Origin: an uncultured Pelagibacteraceae bacterium
GTDB taxonomy: Bacteria > Pseudomonadota > Alphaproteobacteria > Pelagibacterales > Pelagibacteraceae
Direction of reading: 5' to 3'
Assembly: GCA_902573585.1 (NCBI GenBank)
Contig: CACGKH010000003.1
Coordinates: forward strand, 1 to 64,000
DNA length: 64,000 nucleotides
The notes under the pieces were generated by a model that made no database searches, was not told the DNA's origin, and saw only the letters and a program-made list of their open reading frames with translations. Positions 29,400 through 38,644 of the stretch are shown in pieces. Position 1 is the first letter of the stretch. Each line of letters opens with the position of its first letter. The translations under genes and the position numbers were made by a program.

Positions 29400-30017
29400 A
29401 TGGAATACCTGGTATTAGGTTTTTTTACCGGACTTAGTTTAATTCTAGCAATAGGTGCTCAAAATATTTTTGTAATAGAACAGGGTTTAAAAAAACAATA
29501 CACCTTTTTAGTTTGTTTAGTTTGTTCCTTATCAGATTTATTTTTGATTTTTTTTGGTATTCTTTTATTTCATTTATTTCATCAATACCTAAATTTATTT
29601 GTAGAATTAGTTTTAAATATATTACTTATAATTTTTTTAATTTATTTTATATATTCAAAAGTCAAATCATTTAAAATCAATATTAACTTTAATAGTGAAA
29701 TAAAAGATATTTCTAGAACAGAGATTTTATTAAAAACTCTTGGTTTTACCTATCTTAATGCACATGTGTACTCTGACACTGTTTTCTTTTTAGGAAATTT
29801 TTCAAAAAGTTTTTTATTAGATGAAAAAATTTATTTTGGTATTGGAGCTTCAATAGCATCATTTATCTTTTTCTTTTTGTTGGGCTATTTATCTGTTTAT
29901 TTTTCAAAATATGCTCAAAGCAATCAAGCATGGAAATATATAAATATATTTATAATTGGTTTTATGTCCTTACTTACAATTTACATTGTTAAAGAAACAA
30001 TATATTTTTTCAATTAA
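29400..30017 (+). CDS. LysE/ArgO family amino-acid exporter
   Basis: FTGLSLILAIGAQNIFVIEQGLKK. Confidence 0.93.
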   Translation: MEYLVLGFFTGLSLILAIGAQNIFVIEQGLKKQYTFLVCLVCSLSDLFLIFFGILLFHLFHQYLNLFVELVLNILLIIFLIYFIYSKVKSFKININFNSEIKDISRTEILLKTLGFTYLNAHVYSDTVFFLGNFSKSFLLDEKIYFGIGASIASFIFFFLLGYLSVYFSKYAQSNQAWKYINIFIIGFMSLLTIYIVKETIYFFN

Positions 30018-31300
30018 TTTAAAAAACCATACTTTCTTAATCTAACATCACCAGTTCTTGCATGAGCTTCCATACCTTCGTATCTTGATATTCTAGCAGC
30101 AGCAGCTCCTACTAGTTCCGTAGACTCTTTAGTCATTCTTTGGAAACTTAAAGTTTTTATAAATTTTCCAACAAACAATCCTCCAGTGTATCTTCCAGCA
30201 CCTTTAGTTGGTAAAATATGGTTTGTTCCAGAACACTTGTCACCGTAAGCAACAGTTGTTTCTTCTCCAACAAATAAAGATCCATAATTAGTTAATCTTT
30301 CGTGGAACCATTTTAAATTTTCAGTTTGAACTTCTAAGTGTTCTGGAGCGTACTCATCACTAATTTTGACCATCTCTTCATCAGTATCACAAAGAATAAC
30401 TTCACCATAATCTCTCCAAGCAGCATCAGCATTGGTTCTGGGCACTTCAGGAAGTTCAGCAATCAATTCAGGTACCCTTTTCATTACTTTTTCAGCAAGT
30501 TCTTTACTAGTTGTATATAACCAGCAGGGAGAATTGTATCCATGTTCAGCTTGACCAACTAAATCGACTGCAACTATTTCAGGATCTGCTTTTGCATCAG
30601 CAATAATTCCAATTTCTGTTGGACCTGCGAACAAATCTATACCAACTTTTCCAAATAAAATTCTTTTTGCTTCAGCTACAAATTGATTTCCGGGACCTAC
30701 AATTATATCTGCTGGAGGATTTTTAAATAACCCATTAGTCATAGCAGCTATAGCAGGTACTCCACCTAAATTTAAAATTACATCAGCACCACATAAATCA
30801 GCAGTATAAATAATTGTCGGATGTGCTCCCACTCCTTCTTTTGGAGGGCTACAAGCGATAATATTTTTTACACCTGCAACTTTAGCAGTTGTTACACTCA
30901 TTACTGCTGAGGCAATGTGTGCATATCTACCGCCGGGTACATAACATCCTGCAGTGTTAACAGGAATTAATTTTTGACCAGCATATAAACCTTTTGAAAG
31001 CTCTACTTCAAAATCTTGTCCATAGTTTTTCAATTGTGCTTCTGCAAATTTTCTTACTCTTTCATGAGAAAACTGAACATCATCTTTAGTTTTTTGATCT
31101 AATTTTTTTTTAACTTCCTCAATTCTTTCTTTAGAAACAACTATATCTCCATCAAATTTGTCAAATTTTTTTGTTAAATCAACGCAACCTTGTTCTTTTG
31201 TACTTTCAATATTTTTTAATAAATCCTGCACTATACCAGTAGTTTTACTATCATCTGTTGATGAAGTTTTAGGTGATTTTTTTAAGTATTGAATTGTCAT
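30014..31300 (-). CDS. Histidinol dehydrogenase family protein, possibly HpsN-like (sulfopropanediol 3-dehydrogenase)
   Basis: HisD fold (AGCYVPGGRYAHIASAVMSV, DLFAGPTEIGIIAD, GTNHILPT); location in a sulfonate cluster argues against biosynthetic HisD. Confidence 0.88.
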   Translation of the reverse strand: MTIQYLKKSPKTSSTDDSKTTGIVQDLLKNIESTKEQGCVDLTKKFDKFDGDIVVSKERIEEVKKKLDQKTKDDVQFSHERVRKFAEAQLKNYGQDFEVELSKGLYAGQKLIPVNTAGCYVPGGRYAHIASAVMSVTTAKVAGVKNIIACSPPKEGVGAHPTIIYTADLCGADVILNLGGVPAIAAMTNGLFKNPPADIIVGPGNQFVAEAKRILFGKVGIDLFAGPTEIGIIADAKADPEIVAVDLVGQAEHGYNSPCWLYTTSKELAEKVMKRVPELIAELPEVPRTNADAAWRDYGEVILCDTDEEMVKISDEYAPEHLEVQTENLKWFHERLTNYGSLFVGEETTVAYGDKCSGTNHILPTKGAGRYTGGLFVGKFIKTLSFQRMTKESTELVGAAAARISRYEGMEAHARTGDVRLRKYGFLN

Positions 31301-31396
31301 TGATTATTTTCCATTAATTATTTGGTCAAGTATTTAAAGTATAAGTTATTAATTTTCAATGAAGAATTTATAATAAATTAATTATATTATTTAGAA

Positions 31397-32308
31397 TTAA
31401 TCTAAAGCAACTACTGCAGCTGCAATAGAAGCCAATCTAGCCTGAGCTTCATCAGAACGGCTTGTTATAACAACTGGAACTTTGCCGCCAACAACAACTC
31501 CTGCAGCACATGCACCAGAAAAATAGATTAACATCTTTACTAGACCATTTCCAGTCTCAACACTTGGTACCAATAAAACATCTGCCATTCCGGCTACATC
31601 ATTTTTAATACCTTTGATAGCAGCTGATTTTTTTGAAACACTGTTATCAAAAGCAAGAGGTCCAAATACGTCTGCATTTAAATTTTCTTTTTTAGCAAGT
31701 TTTGTTAATTCCTCAGCATCCTTAGAACTTGGAACACTGTCTAAAACTTCTTCAGTTGCTGAAAGAATAGCTATTTTAGGTCTTTCAATGCCAATTCTAT
31801 TTGAAAAATTAATAACATTTTTCAGAATATGCATTTTTGTTTTTACATTAGGCAAAACATTTAATGCACCATCTGTAATAATTAATGGCTTATCTTCTTT
31901 CTCAACAGTCATGTGCCAAATATGACTTAATCGAGTTTTTCCCAACAAGTCATACTCTCTTTTTAATACTTCTTTCATAAGCACGTCTGTATGAATATGA
32001 CCTTTTACAATAATTTTTATTTTTTTTTCACTAGCTAATTTAGCAGCGATAGCTGCAGTATTATTTTCAACAGGTTCATGAATAATTTCATACTTTGAGA
32101 TATCCCATTTTAAATCTTCTGCACATTTTAATATTTCTTTTTCATCACCAATAAAAATTGGTTCAATTAAATTTTCATTTACTGCATCTTGAACTGACAA
32201 CATTGGCAAAGGTTTACCAGCATTAACTATTCCAGCTTTAACACCCTTTTTTTTATGAGCTACATTTAAAAGGTTAACTGGACAAACTATTTCTTTATTT
32301 GAAAGCAT
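31397..32308 (-). CDS. Phosphate acetyl/butyryltransferase family protein
   Basis: Pta/Ptb core (ITDGALNVLP, DVLLVPSVETGNGLVKMLIYF). Confidence 0.88.
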   Translation of the reverse strand: MLSNKEIVCPVNLLNVAHKKKGVKAGIVNAGKPLPMLSVQDAVNENLIEPIFIGDEKEILKCAEDLKWDISKYEIIHEPVENNTAAIAAKLASEKKIKIIVKGHIHTDVLMKEVLKREYDLLGKTRLSHIWHMTVEKEDKPLIITDGALNVLPNVKTKMHILKNVINFSNRIGIERPKIAILSATEEVLDSVPSSKDAEELTKLAKKENLNADVFGPLAFDNSVSKKSAAIKGIKNDVAGMADVLLVPSVETGNGLVKMLIYFSGACAAGVVVGGKVPVVITSRSDEAQARLASIAAAVVALD

Positions 32309-32313
32309 AAGTT

Positions 32314-33333
32314 TTAACTTTGAAGAATTTTTAAATCTTTTTTAACAATTTCTGATACTTTAATATCTTTTTTTGAATTAATTTTAAATCTTTTGTATTT
32401 ATTTTGACCAGGGTACATAATTTCTTTAACACCATTAATTTTCGGTAACCTTTTAATTGTTTTTATATTATCCTTTATTCTACTATTAAAATTATTGACA
32501 AATAAATTTGTTTTAAATGTGATAAACAAATGTCCAATATTTTGAGGACCTGAGAAGTCATCAAAAGGGTCCTTAACTCTTCCTGCATGGTTTCCGCCAG
32601 TTAATACTCCACTTAAAATATCGACCATCCAAGCTAATCCAGAACCTCTAAATCCTGCAATTGGTAACTGAACTCCTTCAAGTGCTTTTTTAGCATCTAT
32701 AGTAGGTTTACCAAATTTATCTAAAGCAACTCCTTCTGGAATTCTTTGATTATTTCTTGCAGCAACTCTGATCTTTCCTCTGTTAATCATAGAAATAGAT
32801 GTATCTAAAATAAAAGGAATTTTGGATCCTGTTGGTGTTCCAAAACAAATAGGATTTGTTCCAAATAAGCTTTTTAGTGCACCATGAGGAGCTACTGCTG
32901 GAGGTGCATTTGTATAAATCATTGTTATTAAATTTTTTTTAACAGCTTGTTCCGCATAATATCCTGAAAGACCGTAGTGACCACTATTTTTAACAGCAAC
33001 CATTCCGATACCGTTTTTTTTTGTATTTTTGATAGCTTGTTTAATAGCAATATCTGCTGCAACAAAACCAATACTATTGTTTGCATCGATATGAGAAATA
33101 GAAGGAGAAATTTTTTTAATTTTAATTTTAGGTTTTGGATTAATGACTTTTTTACTAATTCGATCACAATACATTTTTAATCGCGATAGACCATGACCAT
33201 ACGCACCAACTAACTCAGCATTTATTAAAGCATTAGCTGAGATTATAGCATGATCATTGCTTAAACCAAATTTTTTGAAAATATTTATAATTTCTCTTTT
33301 AAGAATATTCGTTTTCAATTTAACCTTTTCCAC
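32314..33333 (-). CDS. Ldh2/malate dehydrogenase-family oxidoreductase (ComC/sulfolactate dehydrogenase-like)
   Basis: GHGLSRLKMYCDRI, VKNSGHYGLSGYYAEQA, LFGTNPICFGTPT. Confidence 0.87.
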   Translation of the reverse strand: MEKVKLKTNILKREIINIFKKFGLSNDHAIISANALINAELVGAYGHGLSRLKMYCDRISKKVINPKPKIKIKKISPSISHIDANNSIGFVAADIAIKQAIKNTKKNGIGMVAVKNSGHYGLSGYYAEQAVKKNLITMIYTNAPPAVAPHGALKSLFGTNPICFGTPTGSKIPFILDTSISMINRGKIRVAARNNQRIPEGVALDKFGKPTIDAKKALEGVQLPIAGFRGSGLAWMVDILSGVLTGGNHAGRVKDPFDDFSGPQNIGHLFITFKTNLFVNNFNSRIKDNIKTIKRLPKINGVKEIMYPGQNKYKRFKINSKKDIKVSEIVKKDLKILQS

Positions 33334-35245
33334 GCCATGGGATGTATCTATCTATAAGTTTTCTTAAGGTAACATCAAATAATAATCCTAGCATTCCCAT
33401 AATAAAAATTGTTATCCAAATTACCTCGTATTGAAAATATTTTTTAGCAACATTTTCAACAAAACCAATACCAGTTGTCCCTGCTAAAAATTCAGCAGCA
33501 ACTAATGTTCCCCAACACATACCAACTGCAACTCTTATACCAGTAAGAATCTCTGGTAACGAATTAGGAAAAATAACATGTCTAAGTATTTGTTTTTTGG
33601 AAGCACCAAGTGAGTGAGCGGCATGAATTTTTGAAAGTTGAGTTCCAGAAGCTCCAGCTCTAGCTGAAATTATCATAATTGAAAGTGACACCATAAATAA
33701 TAAAAATACTTTTCCAGTGTTATCAATACCCAATACTGAAATGATTAAAGGCGCCCAAGCTAAAGGAGGAACAGGTCTATAGAGCTCTATTAAAGGATCA
33801 AAAAAACCTTTAGCAAATCTATTTAATCCCATAAATAACCCTAAAGGAACACCTATAATAATTCCAAAAACTAATCCTAAGAAAACCCTCAAAAAAGAGT
33901 CCCAGATATGTCCATATGGAACAGGCACTTTCAATAATCCAAAATCACCAGTCACAATTTTAAGAACTGCACCTTTAAAGTTTTGTTTAACTATTCCATC
34001 TTTATTATGGACAGGGTATTCACCAGGTAAAATATCTGCAATCCAATCAGGTAAAATAAAACCGATAACATTACTTATGTCGACCATCTTTATCCATAGA
34101 AGAGGAATATCTTTATAACCTACACTTGGTTTTGACATTAGGATAAATTTATTTAAAGTATCTGATGGTTTCGGAAGCCATCTACCAGAACCTTGCTCTG
34201 AACAACTTGGTCCACTCGCAACAATTGTTCCTGCAGGAAATAAAAAAATATCAATATATCTTAATCCACCCTGAACTTGTTTTTGTGCGTTATCAAATTT
34301 AACAATAGCATTTTGCATTTTGTCTAATGTGTTTGGTGGATAGATACTTGCAAACTCTATTCTTCTGGCAATTTTTACTATATTTTTAGCATATGTAGAT
34401 GCTATTTCCTCACTATCATCTAAATCATTTCTATAAACTTTAATTTCATCTTTAATTTCTTTTATTTTGTTTTTAAATTCTGGATTATGGTTTCTTAATT
34501 TAAAAAATTCCTCACTTATTAAATTTAACTCTTGAGCTGCGGCATGAAATTTTAAACCTCTATTAGTTGCAGGGATCAATGGTACTTCTATTGTATTCTC
34601 AATAGATCCAGATCCTGCATTCACTTTTGTAATGCCCCAGCCACCTTCCTCTTCTACTGCCTTAAGTCTTTCATTAAGCTCTTGTTCTGATTCAAATGGA
34701 AAATCTGGTTTTTGAAAATTTTCAGTTAAAAGATTAATTTTACCAGTAATTTGATTTATTTTTTGTTTAGTTTCATTCTCAAGTAAATCTTCGTTAGTTA
34801 ATAAGGGAATTAGTTGATTAGTCTTATTAATAAAACCAACAAGAATGGTTTTTTGTTGATCATTGAGTTCATCAGAGTTTTGTATTTCATTTGAAATTAG
34901 AACAAGATTCTTATTTTCCTGTTTAATTTGAGAAGTACTTTTTAACTCTCTTTCTTCTATAGGAAATTGATATTTTAATCCCAATAACGAGTCGTTTACT
35001 TTTGCAACCTGACAAAGTTCATTAGCAGATTTTGGGTAAAACCCTTTTGCTATATCCCAAGAATAATAAAGCCAAACTAAAAGAAGAAAACTACTTCCAA
35101 CAATAATCCAATGAGTACCACCTAAGGCTCTTTCGGGATTTCCAAAAACTGCGTCAACTTTTTCAGTTTTAATTAAACGTCTTCCATAAAGAATACAGCC
35201 AATAACAGCCACAAATATTAATAAAGTTATTATTTGAGTTAACAT
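33320..35245 (-). CDS. Taurine/sulfonate-type ABC transporter permease (TauC-like) with large N-terminal/extracytoplasmic extension
   Basis: C-terminal BPD_transp_1 domain with AAHSLGASKKQILRHVIFPNSLPEILTGIR; 641 aa total. Confidence 0.9.
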   Translation of the reverse strand: MLTQIITLLIFVAVIGCILYGRRLIKTEKVDAVFGNPERALGGTHWIIVGSSFLLLVWLYYSWDIAKGFYPKSANELCQVAKVNDSLLGLKYQFPIEERELKSTSQIKQENKNLVLISNEIQNSDELNDQQKTILVGFINKTNQLIPLLTNEDLLENETKQKINQITGKINLLTENFQKPDFPFESEQELNERLKAVEEEGGWGITKVNAGSGSIENTIEVPLIPATNRGLKFHAAAQELNLISEEFFKLRNHNPEFKNKIKEIKDEIKVYRNDLDDSEEIASTYAKNIVKIARRIEFASIYPPNTLDKMQNAIVKFDNAQKQVQGGLRYIDIFLFPAGTIVASGPSCSEQGSGRWLPKPSDTLNKFILMSKPSVGYKDIPLLWIKMVDISNVIGFILPDWIADILPGEYPVHNKDGIVKQNFKGAVLKIVTGDFGLLKVPVPYGHIWDSFLRVFLGLVFGIIIGVPLGLFMGLNRFAKGFFDPLIELYRPVPPLAWAPLIISVLGIDNTGKVFLLFMVSLSIMIISARAGASGTQLSKIHAAHSLGASKKQILRHVIFPNSLPEILTGIRVAVGMCWGTLVAAEFLAGTTGIGFVENVAKKYFQYEVIWITIFIMGMLGLLFDVTLRKLIDRYIPWRGKG

Positions 35246-36043
35246 TTAAATATCTTTCCCCATGATTTCTTCTTCCATATTCCAGATCATTTCCAATATC
35301 TCTTCTCGTTTTGCAGAAAAATCTTTATTTTTTTTAATATCTCTCAAATCTTGCTTTAAACCCATAGAAGCAAATGGGAGATTGTATTCTTTATGTATAC
35401 GACCTGGTCGAGGAGCCATTACATACAATCTTTCTCCAAGTAATAACGCCTCTTCAACTGAGTGAGTAATTAAAATAATTGTTTTTCCAGTTTCTTTCCA
35501 TATTTTTAAAACTAAAGACTGCATTTTTTCTCTTGTTAAAGCATCAAGAGCTCCCAAAGGTTCATCCATTAAAATTAAATCTGGATCATTAATTAGACAT
35601 CTTGCTAAAGCAACTCTTTGCTGCATCCCTCCTGATAATTGGTAAGTTGGAGTATTGCCAAAACCTTTTAATCCAACTATATCTAACCACTCATCAACTT
35701 TTTTTGATGTCTTAATTGGATCTTCTTTTTTCATTCTTAATCCAAAATTGACATTTTCTGATACAGTTAACCACTCAAACAATGCTCCTTGTTGAAAAAC
35801 CATTCCTCTTTCAACACCTGGTCCATCAATTTCGTTATTATTAAGTGTAATAGTTCCAGAAGTTGGTCTAATAAATCCTGCAGTGATATTTAATAAAGTT
35901 GTTTTACCACAACCTGACGGTCCAAGAACTGTTAAGAGCTCTCCTTTTTTAAGTGTAAAATTAACATCTTTTAAAGCATGAACTGTTTCTCCTTTTGGAG
36001 TTTTAAAAATCATATTTAGATTTTGAGAAACTAAATCACTCAT
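35246..36043 (-). CDS. Taurine/sulfonate-type ABC transporter ATP-binding protein (TauB-like)
   Basis: Walker A GPSGCGKTT, LSGGMQQRVALARC, EALLLGERLYVMAPRPGRI. Confidence 0.93.
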   Translation of the reverse strand: MSDLVSQNLNMIFKTPKGETVHALKDVNFTLKKGELLTVLGPSGCGKTTLLNITAGFIRPTSGTITLNNNEIDGPGVERGMVFQQGALFEWLTVSENVNFGLRMKKEDPIKTSKKVDEWLDIVGLKGFGNTPTYQLSGGMQQRVALARCLINDPDLILMDEPLGALDALTREKMQSLVLKIWKETGKTIILITHSVEEALLLGERLYVMAPRPGRIHKEYNLPFASMGLKQDLRDIKKNKDFSAKREEILEMIWNMEEEIMGKDI

Positions 36044-36070
36044 AAATAACTTTATAATAAAATTTTATTA

Positions 36071-36108
36071 AAAAAATAGGCACCAATTTATGAAATTGGC
36101 GCCTATTA
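36071..36108 (-). terminator. Stem-loop with T-tract between tauA-like and tauB-like genes (attenuator/partial terminator)
   Basis: Minus-strand AATAGGCGCCAATTT CAT AAATTGGTGCCTATT then TTTTTTT; one mismatch in a 15-bp stem. Confidence 0.85.
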
Positions 36109-36129
36109 AATTTTTCTTTCTCTATAAGA

Positions 36130-37071
36130 TTATAGAGGTAAGAAACTAGTATCTACATTTCCTCTTGGTGTTCCCATTCCTTTTAAGAATGCATCAAGAT
36201 TTCCACTTTCCATAGATTTTTTAGTTTCTTCAGGAGTTAGAAATTTAAAGCCACTTAAAGTGTCTTTCATGTCTCCAACTTTCATCTCAGAAGCTTTAGC
36301 CATAACATTCATGTTACTTTTACCAGCTTTGTATCTAGCATTAGCTTCATGAGTTACTTCTATAAAAGTTCTTAGCATTCCTGGGTTTTCCTTCATAAAC
36401 TTTGTAGTTACTGAAGTAATATCTATTCCCAAGATTCCAGCAGCTCTAGCTTCATCAACTGTAAGTAATCTTGATCCTACAGCAGTTGCAGCTTTAATAG
36501 AGTTACCACCAAATAAACATGCCATAACAACATCGCCACTAACTAATGCAGCAGCTCCTTCTTCAGGATCCATTTGAATAATATCCATTTTACCCCTGTC
36601 AGCTCCAACAACTTTCATACTTTCATCGAAAACATACTCAGCCATTGTTCCTAGTGGAACAGCAACTTTTTTACCTTCTAATTCAGTAGCATTTGCTTTT
36701 GTGATTCCAGAAGCATTAGAAGTAACACAAGTTGTTCCTCCCATTCCGTACTCCATAGCGATATCTACTAGCTTAATAGGTGCTTTAGATTTTACCGCAT
36801 TAATAAATGGTACTAATCCTTGTGAGTAAGAAATATCGATATCTCCTGCTAACATAGCATCAGTCATTGCTCCACCATTTGTGAAGTTTGTCCATTTAAC
36901 TGGAACTCCTAAAGCTTTTGCAAATGCTTTTTTTTGCATGTCTTCTAAGTTTGGACTTGGCCATTCTAGAAAGTAAGCTACTCTAACTTCATTTGCTGCT
37001 GAATTAGCAACTGAAATACTTAGGTTAAGAGCTACAAAACATCCTAAAATAAAACTAATTATTTTTTTCAT
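36130..37071 (-). CDS. Taurine/sulfonate-type ABC transporter substrate-binding protein (TauA-like)
   Basis: Signal peptide; EVRVAYFLEWPSPNLEDMQKKAF and ISYSQGLVPFINAVKSKAPIKLV. Confidence 0.9.
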   Translation of the reverse strand: MKKIISFILGCFVALNLSISVANSAANEVRVAYFLEWPSPNLEDMQKKAFAKALGVPVKWTNFTNGGAMTDAMLAGDIDISYSQGLVPFINAVKSKAPIKLVDIAMEYGMGGTTCVTSNASGITKANATELEGKKVAVPLGTMAEYVFDESMKVVGADRGKMDIIQMDPEEGAAALVSGDVVMACLFGGNSIKAATAVGSRLLTVDEARAAGILGIDITSVTTKFMKENPGMLRTFIEVTHEANARYKAGKSNMNVMAKASEMKVGDMKDTLSGFKFLTPEETKKSMESGNLDAFLKGMGTPRGNVDTSFLPL

Positions 37072-37148
37072 TTAATCCTCTTTGTTGATTTATAATTGTA
37101 ATAGTTAAAATTAAATTTACTTAGATGTAAAACAAAAAAGTGTCTAAT

Positions 37149-37173
37149 TTGATACAACTTTAAGTTGCGTCAA
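37149..37173. promoter_or_regulatory. Candidate operator dyad TTGATACAACT TTA AGTTGCGTCAA
   Basis: 25-bp imperfect inverted repeat (9 of 11 matched per arm) in the divergent intergenic region between tauA-like and aminotransferase genes. Confidence 0.45.
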
Positions 37174-37261
37174 TTATTTTGGTGGTTTATTATACCTATT
37201 TAGTCTAAAAAAAACTTTAGTTAAAATATAATAAAATTTTAATACAACAAAGAAAGATTCT

Positions 37262-38608
37262 ATGAGCTCAGAAAACCGAACTTCAGTTCCAAATTCATTA
37301 AATGAACATTGGATGCCGTTTACATCTAATAAAGATTTTAAACAAAATCCAAGATTAATTACTGAAGCAAAAGGTGTTTATTTAAAAACACACCACGGTA
37401 AAACACAAATTGATGCAAGCTCAGGGTTATTTTGTAATCCTCTTGGTCATGGAAGAAAAGAAATTACAGAGGCCGTTACAAAACAATTAGATACTTTAGA
37501 TTATGCTCAACCATTTCAACAAGGATTTGGTGGCTCATTTGAATTAGCAACAAAAATAGCAAAACACACTCCAGGTGATTTAAATAAAATTTTTTATACA
37601 ATCTGTGGATCAACAGCAGTAGAAACTGCTCTTAAAATTGCAATAGCTTACCATAGATCAAAAGGACACGCAGAAAGATTTAGGTTTGTAGGTAGAGAAC
37701 GTGGATATCATGGAATGAACATTGGCTGTATTTCAGTTGGAGGAATGGTTAACAACGTAAAAACATTTGCAAGCGTGCTAATGCCAGGAGTTCAACACAT
37801 TAGTCATACACATTTACCAGATCATAAATTTGTTAGTGGTCAGCCTGAAACAGGAGATTATTTAGCTAACGATTTGGAAACTATATGTGCAAATTTTGGT
37901 GGTGAAAATATTGCTGCATGTATAGTTGAACCTATAGCTGGATCTACTGGAACACTTGTTCCACCAAAAGGATATTTACAAAAACTTAGACAGATTTGTG
38001 ATAAACATGGAATTCTTTTAATATTTGATGAAGTAATTACTGGATGGGGAAGAACAGGTTCTAAATTTGGAGCACAGGAGTTTGGTGTTACACCGGATAT
38101 AATGACAATGGCAAAAGCTACTACAAACGGAGTTGTTCCTATGGGAGTTGTTGCATGTAACGACTTTATTTATGACTCTGTTATGGATTCATCTCCAATG
38201 GGATCAGTTGAATTGTTTCACGGATATACATATTCAGGAATTCCAGTTGCTGTTGCGGCTGCATTGGCAGTGCAAGACATTTTTGAAAAAGAAGATATTT
38301 TTAATAGAGCAAAAAATTTGGCACCTTATTTCCAAAAAGGATTATTTTCTCTTCAAGATTTAGAGTCTGTTGAAAATATCAGAGGTTATGGAATGATGGG
38401 TGGTATTGATATGAAAATGAAAGATAAGCCAGGTAAAGCTGGTTATGAATGCTTTAAAGCTTGTTACGAAGCTGGAGTAAATTTTAAAGCAACAGGTGAT
38501 TGTTTGATTATCGCTCCACAGTTTATTTGTGAAAAGAAACATATTGATGAAATTATTGATAAACTAAGAACAGGCATAACTAACTATCAAAAAAACCAAA
38601 AGAATTAG
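37262..38608 (+). CDS. tpa: Class III aminotransferase, likely taurine:pyruvate aminotransferase
   Basis: LIFDEVITGWGRTGSKFGAQ, MAKATTNGVVPMG; divergent from TauABC and upstream of ald. Confidence 0.85.
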   Translation: MSSENRTSVPNSLNEHWMPFTSNKDFKQNPRLITEAKGVYLKTHHGKTQIDASSGLFCNPLGHGRKEITEAVTKQLDTLDYAQPFQQGFGGSFELATKIAKHTPGDLNKIFYTICGSTAVETALKIAIAYHRSKGHAERFRFVGRERGYHGMNIGCISVGGMVNNVKTFASVLMPGVQHISHTHLPDHKFVSGQPETGDYLANDLETICANFGGENIAACIVEPIAGSTGTLVPPKGYLQKLRQICDKHGILLIFDEVITGWGRTGSKFGAQEFGVTPDIMTMAKATTNGVVPMGVVACNDFIYDSVMDSSPMGSVELFHGYTYSGIPVAVAAALAVQDIFEKEDIFNRAKNLAPYFQKGLFSLQDLESVENIRGYGMMGGIDMKMKDKPGKAGYECFKACYEAGVNFKATGDCLIIAPQFICEKKHIDEIIDKLRTGITNYQKNQKN

Positions 38609-38644
38609 TTAGCGAATAATTTTTTAATAATTAATAAAATAATA

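Noticed and set aside
32928-33180. Overlapping ORFs on both strands in the Ldh2-like gene
   Set aside because: Low-complexity shadow frames inside a well-supported CDS
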